A stretch of DNA of 64,000 bases, taken from positions 1 to 64,000 of the forward strand of contig NZ_JBBOXF010000002.1 of NCBI RefSeq assembly GCF_038007465.1. Direction: 5' to 3'. The first letter of the stretch is position 1, and each line of letters starts with the position of its first letter. Origin of the DNA: Sporosarcina sp. FSL K6-1508. GTDB lineage: Bacteria > Bacillota > Bacilli > Bacillales_A > Planococcaceae. Below, in pieces: positions 54,916 to 62,851 of this stretch. The position numbers and the translations under genes are program-made. A model generated the notes under the pieces. The model was not told the DNA's origin. It was given only the letters and a program-made list of their open reading frames with translations, and did no database searches.

Positions 54916-54953
54916 ATAGAAGAAGAGCCTACTAGGTAGGCTCTTCTTCTATT
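54915..54953. terminator. Bidirectional terminator between convergent genes
   Basis: Perfect 18-bp inverted repeat, 54915-54932 with 54936-54953, 3-nt loop, A/T ends on both sides. It shares bases with the stop codons of both the plus-strand gene (54913-54915) and the E1-like gene (54932-54934). Confidence 0.9.
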
Positions 54954-55810
54954 TGTATGGGTGTACTTCGTATATACCCTTTCTTTGCGTGAAAGAAGGT
55001 GACATGAGTAGATATTGTTTGCTCTTCGACAATTTGTGACAAAATGCTCGCAATGGATAACGCCGCAAACTTGTTTACTATCAATCTTTGCGGTTCACTT
55101 GCGGAAAGCTCTGTACACGACAACTCACTTGGACGAATCGTATCATTGTCCGCTAATATGTCGGGGAACATTTCTGCAACCGGTGCTTGTTTAAACTTAT
55201 TCAGCTTAACACCAGTCACTACTTGACCACTCCAACCACTATCATTAAAGGCTTTCAATTCATCCTCTGTCCATTCCGTTTTGGGGCGTTGTAGCCAGTC
55301 AGCGGGGACTGTTGTTGCCTCATTTCCAGCGTCCAGGTATATACATGGTTTTGTAAGTTCGAAAAACTCATGTAAAATTTTTCGAGTAAAATGATTGTCA
55401 ACTGCACCAATTATGATCGGTAAAAAAATGACCTGACCTTGTACAGTCTGTGGAAGCTTTAAATATTCAGTGGAGAATAGACGTCTCAATTGCTCAACGG
55501 ATTCAATAAATGAATCACTGTATGAAGCAATATCAATGTCGTAAGCAACTGAATAGCGACTTGCTAATACATCTGCTTTTTTTAATCCCACTTCATCTTC
55601 CAAGAACAATTGGTTTCCTAAATTCTTCGTTTCTATAATATCTGGATCAACTATCATATATGATGCTGCAGTTTTTGTAATACCTAACATCTGAGCAATA
55701 TGCTGTACAAGATAGCCACCTGTGCCGCCTGTACCAATTTGCACGATATAAGGATAGATATAATTATGAGAATTATTTGTTTTACCTAATTCGATTATGT
55801 TTATGCTCAT
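54932..55810 (-). CDS. E1/ThiF-like protein, PRTRC type
   Basis: 292 residues. Adenylate-binding loop QIGTGGTGGY (24-33), then VDPDIIETKNLGNQ (54-67) and VDNHFTRK (138-144), the E1 Asp/Asn/Arg pattern. A Cys at 232 in LSCTEL, shortly before QRLIVNKFAAL, matches the conserved 'SC' segment of PRTRC ThiF proteins. E1 enzymes adenylate a ubiquitin-like C-terminus. ATGA overlap with the JAB gene shows co-translation. Order E2-like, JAB, ThiF is that of known PRTRC cassettes in Proteobacteria. The target is unknown. Confidence 0.85.
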   Translation of the reverse strand: MSINIIELGKTNNSHNYIYPYIVQIGTGGTGGYLVQHIAQMLGITKTAASYMIVDPDIIETKNLGNQLFLEDEVGLKKADVLASRYSVAYDIDIASYSDSFIESVEQLRRLFSTEYLKLPQTVQGQVIFLPIIIGAVDNHFTRKILHEFFELTKPCIYLDAGNEATTVPADWLQRPKTEWTEDELKAFNDSGWSGQVVTGVKLNKFKQAPVAEMFPDILADNDTIRPSELSCTELSASEPQRLIVNKFAALSIASILSQIVEEQTISTHVTFFHAKKGYIRSTPIQIEEEPT

Positions 55811-56784
55811 TTACTGTTCACCTCAATTGATTCGATTTCAAATGAGGGGAGTGTTTGAAATGGGCATTCAAATAAACTTATTACATCTTTACGAATATGG
55901 CCAACATCTTCACTTACGAACTGTCTTAAAAAGACTTCCGGAAGGTAATGATGTATATAGCCAACTATTGCGTAATGCATGCCAGGGACCCTTTCGGATT
56001 CATCGTCTTGCGGTGAAGGAAGGGGGCGCATAGAATGGTGTGAATGGATTTCAAGCACCTTAATAGCATCCTGTACACGTTCTACAATTGATAGAGATTC
56101 CTCTGTTACTTCTGCCCATAAACGATGTACCGATTGTTTAGGGATATCTAGGAAGTACTCATGCTTTTGTATGCAATAATAAATATCCCCATGTACTTCC
56201 AAGCTTAATTCACCGTATATCTTTGAAAGTGAAATAAATTCTTGAAGTATTGAAAAGGGTATTTTAGATAGAAAAGGAGAAGTGCTGTCTGATGACAACA
56301 CGTTCTCACAATTCCCTTTCTTTTTAGCCTTCATCGTGGGAATGATGATGTTCTTATCTTTCAAGAATATAATCTCAGTGTGAGCTTTTACTAACTCTGG
56401 GAATTCTTTTTCCATTCGTTTACGAAGCATTTCCGGTTCTAATGGTATGCGTTCAGTTTCGTCATTTTTCTTAACCAAGAAACCTTCAGCAAGTTCTTCT
56501 GACGTGAGAAAAGAAGTAATCTCGAAAGTTTCACCATAATACCTAATAATAGTATCTTCGTTCGGTGTAAAGGTTTCTACATCTTTTTTATTAACGGTCT
56601 CTCTTGGAGTTGTGACTGAAGTCTTCTTACGAATTTCTGCCGCCTTCGCTTCGTATTCTTCTTTATCCGCTCTTGCTTTGGCAGCACGTTCAGCTTCTTC
56701 TTGTTTTTTCTTTTCCGCATGATCATCAATCAATCCAAATACCTTGAAGATATCCGTTTGTTCAAAATTGTTGTTTTTAGTCAT
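55807..56784 (-). CDS. Ubiquitin-like domain fused to JAB/JAMM protease (PRTRC C-A type)
   Basis: 325 residues from ATG 56782-56784 (TTGGAGG upstream). Residues 20-55 are a charged helix. About 75-158 resemble the PRTRC protein C ubiquitin-like fold (IIRYYGETFEI, LEPEMLRKRMEKEFPELVKA, ending KAKKKG). About 165-300 is a JAB domain with a full JAMM motif: His247, His249, Ser257 and Asp260 in HSHHSMRPLPSPQD, spacing HxHx7Sx2D. JAMM proteases cut ubiquitin-like proteins from targets or precursors. Fusion of the ubiquitin-like and protease parts suggests self-processing, or a built-in substrate. A bulged hairpin precedes the gene at 56807-56823. Confidence 0.8.
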   Translation of the reverse strand: MTKNNNFEQTDIFKVFGLIDDHAEKKKQEEAERAAKARADKEEYEAKAAEIRKKTSVTTPRETVNKKDVETFTPNEDTIIRYYGETFEITSFLTSEELAEGFLVKKNDETERIPLEPEMLRKRMEKEFPELVKAHTEIIFLKDKNIIIPTMKAKKKGNCENVLSSDSTSPFLSKIPFSILQEFISLSKIYGELSLEVHGDIYYCIQKHEYFLDIPKQSVHRLWAEVTEESLSIVERVQDAIKVLEIHSHHSMRPLPSPQDDESERVPGMHYAIVGYIHHYLPEVFLRQFVSEDVGHIRKDVISLFECPFQTLPSFEIESIEVNSK

Positions 56785-56806
56785 AGTAATTTCCTCCAAT
56801 GTCTTG

Positions 56807-56823
56807 CCTCCCAAATGGTGAGG
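56807..56823 (-). promoter_or_regulatory. Bulged leader hairpin before the Ub-JAB gene
   Basis: Minus-strand CCTCACCATTTGGGAGG: CCTC/GAGG stem, bulged A, CC/GG stem, 4-nt loop. It ends 22 nt before the ATG. The dnaN leader has the same structure at the same distance, with a compensating change in the third base pair. Confidence 0.65.
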
Positions 56824-56836
56824 ACTTATAGACTTT

Positions 56837-57556
56837 TTATTGTTCAAATAGATCGCCGAAAGTTTTATTCAATGGCATAAGCCATTCATCATCGAAAGGC
56901 TTATCCTGAATAACCTCGATTAACTTTTTAAATCTTGGTATTCCAATTGTTGTCCGTACTCCATGATCTTCATTAAAAGGAGCACCTACAAACCAACGGA
57001 ACATCCTTTCTAACTCAACTAGTTGTGCAATTGTTAATCGCTGATTACTTCCCCAACAAACAATCCCATTCGACTTCCCTACGTTTGGATAGGGGAAGAT
57101 GTACAAGGAAGTTTGGTCAGTAATAGGATTCGCATCGTTCAACACGGCATAAATCCTTGTCTCTACGATTTTCGATTCAGTGGCCCCAACAGATGTTGAA
57201 AGCACGAATTGTAGAACCATACGAGGGAAACCAATATTATAGAATGTGTCCTCACTGTCGCCATAACGGATATCCCACTGTTTCTGTGGAATTTCCATAG
57301 TGATGCGCTGCCTTGTTTCAGTTTCATTAACTGAATATCGAATCGTTCCAAAAGGCAAAACTGGCGAACTCTTTTCATTTAAACGAAAACCATCAGCATC
57401 ATATTCGTTATCTGGTTGACACTTTATCGCATCAAGAAAATCTTCCATCGAGTAATAATATGGACCTTTCTTTGCGCCGCTCGAATAAATTTGATAGCCA
57501 GTAATTGGTAATGCTAGATTAACTGGGGTATCCGATATCTCAAATTGCCATTTCAT
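56837..57556 (-). CDS. E2-like protein, PRTRC protein B type
   Basis: 239 residues. The segment LYIFPYPNVGKSNGIVCWGS carries a single Cys at 167 in the position of the E2-like catalytic Cys of PRTRC protein B (pattern P-x-NV followed by VCxG). The rest is beta-rich then helical. E2 proteins accept the activated ubiquitin-like tail from E1. GGAGGC precedes the ATG; the start overlaps the previous gene by 17 bp. The motif and gene order support the call, though overall similarity to proteobacterial proteins is low by eye. Confidence 0.75.
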   Translation of the reverse strand: MKWQFEISDTPVNLALPITGYQIYSSGAKKGPYYYSMEDFLDAIKCQPDNEYDADGFRLNEKSSPVLPFGTIRYSVNETETRQRITMEIPQKQWDIRYGDSEDTFYNIGFPRMVLQFVLSTSVGATESKIVETRIYAVLNDANPITDQTSLYIFPYPNVGKSNGIVCWGSNQRLTIAQLVELERMFRWFVGAPFNEDHGVRTTIGIPRFKKLIEVIQDKPFDDEWLMPLNKTFGDLFEQ

Positions 57557-58058
57557 TTAATTTTGCCTCCCTATTTAACATTGATTTTCGACTACACAAT
57601 AAATCATACATAGTCTCTGTCCAGTCGATTTCACCATAATCGGAATCAAATAATATAACAACGCCATCATTAATCTGAAATGCTAGACCGCTTTCTCCTG
57701 TCTTATAAGACATACCAATATCACCAGTAATCGGCTCTGTTAATAGCGGGTCAAGAATAACCACAACAATTAAGCTCTGCAAACTGTCCTGACATGCATT
57801 CGCCTGTTTCAGCCAATACATTTTGTCATCATCCTGTGATTCATCATAAGAAGAGTAAGCTTCTACTATTTCAAACAAATGTTCTGATACGGTTAGAAAG
57901 TTTTGAAAACCATCGTCATCGGAACCCGTATATTCGTTATAAGAACTTAATACACATGAAGAATATTGCTTCGTGTCAAAACCTTCATCATGCAAATATT
58001 TAAACAACAATAGATTATTTAAATAGTCCTGCATGGCATAGATGTACTCAATATACAT
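57540..58058 (-). CDS. Hypothetical protein of the PRTRC-like operon
   Basis: 172 residues, acidic and rich in Asp/Tyr, with GGGGTG before the ATG. No domain recognised; a central helical part (EIVEAYSSYDESQDDDKMYW) and a beta-rich end (GLAFQINDGVVILFDSDYG). Overlaps the E2-like gene, so it probably works with the cassette, in the place where PRTRC operons carry proteins E and F. Confidence 0.65.
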   Translation of the reverse strand: MYIEYIYAMQDYLNNLLLFKYLHDEGFDTKQYSSCVLSSYNEYTGSDDDGFQNFLTVSEHLFEIVEAYSSYDESQDDDKMYWLKQANACQDSLQSLIVVVILDPLLTEPITGDIGMSYKTGESGLAFQINDGVVILFDSDYGEIDWTETMYDLLCSRKSMLNREAKLNEMAI

Positions 58059-58070
58059 TTTCTACACCCC

Positions 58071-58394
58071 TTACAAAAACCTGAAGGAAGAGGGTACACG
58101 CTGTTTCGGTGTACTTTCCAACTGGTGAATTTTAATTTGTATGGATTCTAATTGGGAATAGGGATGCTCCGGATCAAGACGAATATTACCTTCATCATCT
58201 TCCTCTGAAATTATTTCAAAAAGAGTATCACGTATATCGATTATGTCCACTACTGTTAGTTGATCGAAATCTATGTCTTTAATACTGAATTGATTAATTA
58301 ATGCAGAATAGACGTGGACATAACTTTCGACATTCTCTACGATTTCTGTTTTAGTATTTATCAACTTTTCATTCATTTGATTAAACATGAACAT
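58071..58394 (-). CDS. Small hypothetical acidic protein
   Basis: 107 residues, helical, acidic; AGGAGGAAAATAA precedes the ATG, right behind a 15-bp terminator hairpin. No domain recognised. Twelve base pairs before the next gene, thus first gene of the PRTRC-like part of the operon. Confidence 0.6.
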   Translation of the reverse strand: MFMFNQMNEKLINTKTEIVENVESYVHVYSALINQFSIKDIDFDQLTVVDIIDIRDTLFEIISEEDDEGNIRLDPEHPYSQLESIQIKIHQLESTPKQRVPSSFRFL

Positions 58395-58411
58395 TTATTT
58401 TCCTCCTAAAA

Positions 58412-58451
58412 CACAAAGAGAGCGTAACTTAAACTCTACGCTCTCTTTGTG
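58412..58451 (-). terminator. Terminator/attenuator between dnaN and the PRTRC-like genes
   Basis: Perfect 15-bp inverted repeat, 58412-58426 with 58437-58451, then TTTTAGGAGG, so the weak T tract runs directly into the ribosome site of the next gene. It would lower but not abolish read-through. Confidence 0.75.
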
Positions 58452-58456
58452 ACTAT

Positions 58457-59572
58457 TTATGATTGCCTAACAGGTAGTACTAGCTGTACAGCATTAGATT
58501 CATCACTTGCAGAAACAATGACAAAGGGCTTCATCGAACCATTAAAACGTAGGCGAACCGACGATTCATCCATTCGTTTCAAAGCATCTAATACATATTG
58601 TGCAGAAAAACCAATCGAAAAGTTCTCCTCGCCATCATATGTTTCGAATGCAAGTTCTTTAGTTCCTTTTGTCCCCGTCCCAGTAGCTTTTAATTCAACA
58701 AACAGTCCGTCTACTTTCAAATTAATGACACTATTAGACGAAATGGCTTGTAGTAACTCTAATCCATCTACAAATTCTTTTCGATTCACAACTAAATTTG
58801 TTTCAAAGTCTGTTGGAATCAACCTCGATACCTCCGGGAATACACCTTCAAGTAAACGGGATATTAATATTGTTTTCCCATTACCACTTGCAAGTGCAAT
58901 AGATTGGTTATTAGGGAAAATCATCACATCTAAAGATAAGTCAAACGACTTCATAGCTTGATCTAGAATACTTGCCGGAACAGATAAGGCAAAGTCCTCT
59001 TCCTCGTGATGACAACCATCCAAGACGATTCGACTTAAACGGTGACTATCTGTTGATACAAAAACAGTTTCGTCTGTTTTAAATGACATATTAACTGCCA
59101 TTAAGATTGGTCGCATATCATTTTTGGATGCAGCGAATGTTGTTCTAGAAACCATGTCAGCAAACGACGGTCCTGATAAGATTAGTGGAGATGAATTAGA
59201 TTCAACCGCAATCTTAGGGTAGTCTTCTGCGTCCATCGTAGGAAACTCCAATTTAGTTTTGTTTTGTGAAACTGTAAGAACCGTATCATTTAACTCAAAA
59301 GTAATATTACCTTTCAATTTTTTAGCAACATCGAATGTTTCTTTCGAGAATACACTCCGACCTTGCTGAAGTACTTCATTACCTTCCACTTTATCCATCA
59401 TTATTCTGTGAATGATACTTTCAGTTCCATCACTAGCCGTAAACATTAGACAATCTTCCTTCGATTCGACTAAAACTCCTGCTAATACCGGAATTGCTGA
59501 TTTGGATGAAAGTAATCTTCCCATTTTTATGACCGCTTCATTAACCTCGATATTTGAAATCACAAATTTCAA
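58457..59572 (-). CDS. dnaN: Plasmid-encoded DNA polymerase III beta sliding clamp
   Basis: 371 residues, normal length for a clamp with three repeated domains (about 1-120, 125-245, 250-371). Recognisable: FVISNIEVNEAVIKMGRLL at the start, SKSAIPVLAGVLVE, ending LVLPVRQS (the usual end is the peptide-binding MPVR-like segment). It forms a dimer ring that tethers polymerase and repair proteins. TTG start after GAGGAG. A bulged hairpin sits in its leader. A second clamp on a plasmid may favour plasmid replication or recruit specific partners. Confidence 0.9.
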   Translation of the reverse strand: MKFVISNIEVNEAVIKMGRLLSSKSAIPVLAGVLVESKEDCLMFTASDGTESIIHRIMMDKVEGNEVLQQGRSVFSKETFDVAKKLKGNITFELNDTVLTVSQNKTKLEFPTMDAEDYPKIAVESNSSPLILSGPSFADMVSRTTFAASKNDMRPILMAVNMSFKTDETVFVSTDSHRLSRIVLDGCHHEEEDFALSVPASILDQAMKSFDLSLDVMIFPNNQSIALASGNGKTILISRLLEGVFPEVSRLIPTDFETNLVVNRKEFVDGLELLQAISSNSVINLKVDGLFVELKATGTGTKGTKELAFETYDGEENFSIGFSAQYVLDALKRMDESSVRLRFNGSMKPFVIVSASDESNAVQLVLPVRQS

Positions 59573-59595
59573 TTGGTTTCTCTCCTCATATCACG

Positions 59596-59612
59596 CCACC
59601 CGATTGGTGTGG
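59596..59612 (-). promoter_or_regulatory. Bulged leader hairpin before dnaN
   Basis: Minus-strand CCACACCAATCGGGTGG: CCAC/GTGG stem, bulged A, CC/GG stem, 4-nt loop; ends 23 nt before the TTG start. The same fold with an A-T to T-A exchange occurs before the Ub-JAB gene, and flanking bases (TAAGTCC) are shared. Confidence 0.65.
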
Positions 59613-59692
59613 ACTTACAGAATTCTATAAAAAAAACACCTAAACAGATTGGCAGCAATAAATACTACAAAACTGTAAAAGTGTTTAACCTC

Positions 59693-60670
59693 TCACCCGA
59701 CTTTTTCATCAAGATTCAAATCTTCCTTGATAAGTTCGAGTATTTTAGTACAATCCTCTTTTGTCATTTTCATAAGTAATGAGTAAACATTTTCGAATCC
59801 TTCTTTCAACACAATTTGTGCATAGAACAACATTCTCTCTTCGTCTAATCCTATAACCCGGCATGCTTTCACATACTGGTATACAGGAAATAGTACGTGA
59901 TAAAGTCCGCCTAAATCATCTGCACTTGCTTCGGTGTAAGGAACTGTGACACCATTGATTTCTTGCAGTAACGGTGCAATGTATTCATACGGCATTTGAA
60001 GTGACTCAAGCAATTGATTAACAAGGAATAATGCTTTTGATTGTTTTTCTTCTGCAGTCAATTCCTTTTTGATTTCTATTTTGTTTTGTTGCTGCTGACT
60101 CGGTTGTTCTGTGGGTGTTGCCATAGGCTGCTGTGGAGCTGGAGCTTGGCCAGAAGGCAGTGCCCATTGAGGTAGTTTAGGAGTATCGAAATAACCCTCA
60201 AGAAAAGTATCTACCTTATTAATCTTGAAATTCCCATAAACATTGTGTTCACCGCGTTTCTTCAATTCAACCCAAAATGGTTGGATGTCGTAAAGATAAC
60301 GACCAATACCCCACTGAACACCCGCGCGTTTTAATGCATTTGAATGTCCACCTTTTACTGCGTTAAAATCGCTAACTTCCGCGGCATCTGTACGTATGAT
60401 CCACTCATCACCGATTTTTAGTGAAAGACGACATTGAAAAGCTTCGATTCCGCCTACTGTGATTTTATCAAAATGACTTTGCCAAAAACCTCCACATATC
60501 TCGTCTAAACGTTTCGTAGTTGATCTTACCGTGATATAAGGAAGTACCAATACGCGATAACCATTTTGACTTTTAGTTGCAGTTTGGACCCGCCATTCAA
60601 TTTCTTTTAGATCAAATGGTTCTTTTAATGCCTCCATCAATTGTTTACTTTCAACGATATTATTCGTCAT
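59693..60670 (-). CDS. Rad52/DdrA-like single-strand annealing protein
   Basis: 325 residues from ATG 60668-60670; GGGAAAGGG lies upstream, while a longer reading from 60784 would cross the terminator. The N-terminal 170 residues match the Rad52/22 family: YITVRSTTKRLDEICG, WIIRTDAAE and GHSNALKRAGVQWGIGRYLYDI, the last being the family hallmark. A Pro/Gln-rich linker (about 190-225) and a helical C-terminal domain follow. Such proteins bind and anneal single-stranded DNA during recombination or repair. Probably works with the clamp encoded next to it. Confidence 0.85.
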   Translation of the reverse strand: MTNNIVESKQLMEALKEPFDLKEIEWRVQTATKSQNGYRVLVLPYITVRSTTKRLDEICGGFWQSHFDKITVGGIEAFQCRLSLKIGDEWIIRTDAAEVSDFNAVKGGHSNALKRAGVQWGIGRYLYDIQPFWVELKKRGEHNVYGNFKINKVDTFLEGYFDTPKLPQWALPSGQAPAPQQPMATPTEQPSQQQQNKIEIKKELTAEEKQSKALFLVNQLLESLQMPYEYIAPLLQEINGVTVPYTEASADDLGGLYHVLFPVYQYVKACRVIGLDEERMLFYAQIVLKEGFENVYSLLMKMTKEDCTKILELIKEDLNLDEKVG

Positions 60671-60729
60671 AACTAACACCCTTTCCCAATTTTTTAATTC
60701 TAGCTTTTTAAGTTGAGAAAACACAAAAA

Positions 60730-60800
60730 AGCCTTTGGAAAGTTTGATTGCATAGCAAAAAGAGAATAGATTGCTATGATACACAAACAGCCCAAAGGCT
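60730..60800 (-). terminator. Nested hairpin attenuator in the annealing-protein leader
   Basis: AGCCTTTGG/CCAAAGGCT (60730-60738 with 60792-60800), inner CATAGCAA/TTGCTATG (60751-60778), then TTTTTTGTGT on the minus strand. It lies between the conserved 37-nt element and the ribosome site of the Rad52-like gene. Confidence 0.85.
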
Positions 60801-60808
60801 TTAAATAG

Positions 60809-60845
60809 TCGTCACCGCAGAATCACACCAAAAGGTGGATTTGCA
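60809..60845 (-). promoter_or_regulatory. 37-nt conserved leader element, copy A
   Basis: Same element as at 62706-62742 with 35 of 37 bases equal. It folds as AATY/RATT stem, bulged T, CACC/GGTG stem, TTTT loop, followed by CTGCGGTGACGA. The two differing bases face each other in the stem (C-G here, T-A in the other copy). Confidence 0.75.
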
Positions 60846-60863
60846 AAAAAAATAAAAAGAAAG

Positions 60864-60891
60864 AATATACCACTAGTATACAAGACTTCAA
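60864..60891 (-). promoter_or_regulatory. Promoter of the Rad52-like/dnaN/PRTRC operon
   Basis: Minus strand TTGAAG (60886-60891) and TATATT (60864-60869), 16-nt spacer. Predicted start near 60857, just before the 37-nt element; total leader about 187 nt. The other copy of the element also follows a TTGAAG promoter. Confidence 0.6.
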
Positions 60892-61070
60892 GATAAATAG
60901 AAATTAAAATCTTCTCAAAGCCTATTTTCGTATGATATAGTTTCAGTAGCTAGTTAAACTTCATATACCAACAGCAAATACTGCTCATACCTCCTTTCAT
61001 TATAAAGTGATAGGGTATGGGCTTTTTTTGTCTAAAATTATAACTGAGTAAATCGAGAAGGGGATTAATT

Positions 61071-62651
61071 ATGGAAACAGAGATAAAACTATGTGTAATT
61101 TATGCACTTAATCCAATAGATATGGATGCAGAATTAGAATTGATGGACCTACTTCAAGAATTAGGATATAACTTGAACCTAATGCGAACAGTACGTGAAT
61201 TGAATGTTTGGATGCGTTCAGCTAACAGTAAAATGCCATCGCTTTTCATAACAGACTTGTCTAATACTCAAAGTGATTTTAAAACCATTAGTACATTCCT
61301 TTCGGATATCACCATATTATGTATGCATGAGGATGCAGTGGATGAGGAAATTATGGATAATGGAATTTTGATCAACGCCTTTGAAACGTATGATGAAATC
61401 ATTTCCTATCTGAAGACTGAAGATGATGAAGCAGCGGAAGCAGAACTATTTTATCAGAATAGACACGTTGACTCTTATTTTGAACTACCAGAACAGCCTT
61501 TTACTGATGATAATAGATTCGAACAGCCCCTAAACGAGAATTACGAAGTTAGTGAAGGTCATTCGGTAGCGAGAGATGATACAAGATTTGATGAACCACA
61601 CCCGGCGCTCAAATCGATAACAGAATTTAATCATGTAACTAGTACGCAGGATGTACTACCCGTAAATACTCCGCCGCCACCTGCAGAAGAAAATCATTTA
61701 AAAGCAGAAAATCAGAGTAAAGAAACGAAAGCGCTCACGGATCCAATTCAACAAGAACCACCAGCTCTGGAAATTGAAGAAAATCAATACGATAAACGTT
61801 CTCGAAACGTACAAAAGGGTTTATTCGCTGACCAGCAAAGAGAAGGACATCGAATGGTTGGAATTTGGTCACCGTTGCATCGAATGGGTGTAACTTCACT
61901 TAGCATGAACTTTGCATTATTCTTGGCTCAAAATCGTATTAATATAGCGGTCCTCGAAGGGATAACCGGTCAATACGCGATGAAGGATTGGTTGAAGCGA
62001 TATACACCAGTTCCTTCAAATTGGATTAGTTGTGCAAGAGCAATTCAAACGGACTCTACTCCTATTCACACGAGATGGAAATACTGCAACATAATGTTTT
62101 TGCCATTGGATAAAAATGATCCGCAATATGAATGGAACTCCTTATCCCTGGATGCATACATGAGTACATCTAAAGTCAAAGATGTTGATGTAACGCTTGT
62201 TGATATGCCAACTGGGAAAATGGCGGATTATACGCTAGACTCTCTACATCATCTAGATGAATTATGGGTTGTGGTGGATGATTCAATCCAAGAAATTTTA
62301 GCTTGGAAAACTTATATTATGCAAATGAAAGAACAGACGAAAGTATCGATTCATTTGGTATTTAATAAGTATTATTCGTTTTCACAAAACGAACGAATTT
62401 CAATAGAATTAGGAATACCGTTAATTTGTTCCATTCCATCACTTCATGAGGAAACCATGCAGAATTACTATGAAAAGGTACCTCTGTATTTCCATGACTC
62501 TGTACAAGAAAAAGTAGACGAGGCCTTTATAGAATTAGCATCACATTTATTCAAGTCTAAATTCATCCTAAAAAAAGATGATGATGTCTTCAAGAAGTAT
62601 ACCTGGACCTCAAGATTACTAGCTCCCTTCAAATCATTTGTAAACCGTTGA
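61071..62651 (+). CDS. CpaE-like protein, receiver-like and MinD-like domains
   Basis: 526 residues, GAAGGGG upstream of the ATG. Residues 1-110 resemble a receiver fold (CVIYALNPIDMDAELELMDLL, SLFITDLS). About 110-265 is an acidic, Pro/Glu-rich linker. About 268-510 is MinD-like: GIWSPLHRMGVTSLSMNFAL replaces the Walker A, with VTLVDMPTG as Walker B-like strand. No P-loop lysine. Same layout as the 31.8-kb protein, but without a membrane end. It is distant from the Tad operon, so it may serve another step, such as surface localisation or DNA positioning. Confidence 0.7.
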   Translation: METEIKLCVIYALNPIDMDAELELMDLLQELGYNLNLMRTVRELNVWMRSANSKMPSLFITDLSNTQSDFKTISTFLSDITILCMHEDAVDEEIMDNGILINAFETYDEIISYLKTEDDEAAEAELFYQNRHVDSYFELPEQPFTDDNRFEQPLNENYEVSEGHSVARDDTRFDEPHPALKSITEFNHVTSTQDVLPVNTPPPPAEENHLKAENQSKETKALTDPIQQEPPALEIEENQYDKRSRNVQKGLFADQQREGHRMVGIWSPLHRMGVTSLSMNFALFLAQNRINIAVLEGITGQYAMKDWLKRYTPVPSNWISCARAIQTDSTPIHTRWKYCNIMFLPLDKNDPQYEWNSLSLDAYMSTSKVKDVDVTLVDMPTGKMADYTLDSLHHLDELWVVVDDSIQEILAWKTYIMQMKEQTKVSIHLVFNKYYSFSQNERISIELGIPLICSIPSLHEETMQNYYEKVPLYFHDSVQEKVDEAFIELASHLFKSKFILKKDDDVFKKYTWTSRLLAPFKSFVNR

Positions 62652-62676
62652 AGACAAAATGGAAACATGTTACACT
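62648..62676 (+). promoter_or_regulatory. Promoter upstream of conserved leader copy B
   Basis: TTGAAG (62648-62653) and TACACT (62671-62676), 17-nt spacer, overlapping the stop codon of the CpaE-like gene. Start predicted near 62683. Confidence 0.6.
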
Positions 62677-62705
62677 AGACGCAATACTTTTTCTTTTACT
62701 TTTAA

Positions 62706-62742
62706 TGCAAATTCACCTTTTGGTGTAATTCTGCGGTGACGA
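62706..62742 (+). promoter_or_regulatory. 37-nt conserved leader element, copy B
   Basis: Begins TGCAAATTCACC and ends CTGCGGTGACGA; folds into the same bulged hairpin as copy A, with T-A in place of C-G. It is followed by a nested terminator, as in copy A. Confidence 0.75.
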
Positions 62743-62748
62743 ACATTT

Positions 62749-62823
62749 AGCGGTCTTTGGACTCAGTGTGATTTGACACATTTATTTGTGTGCAATGAAC
62801 AACGAATCCAAGGACCGCTTTTT
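62749..62823 (+). terminator. Nested hairpin attenuator, copy B leader
   Basis: AGCGGTCTTTGGA (62749-62761) pairs with 62807-62819 (one G-U), inner CACA/TGTG stems, then CTTTTTG. It lies 29 nt before the following gene's TTG start. Confidence 0.85.
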
Positions 62824-62851
62824 GCATTATTAAATATAGGGGGCGTATCCA

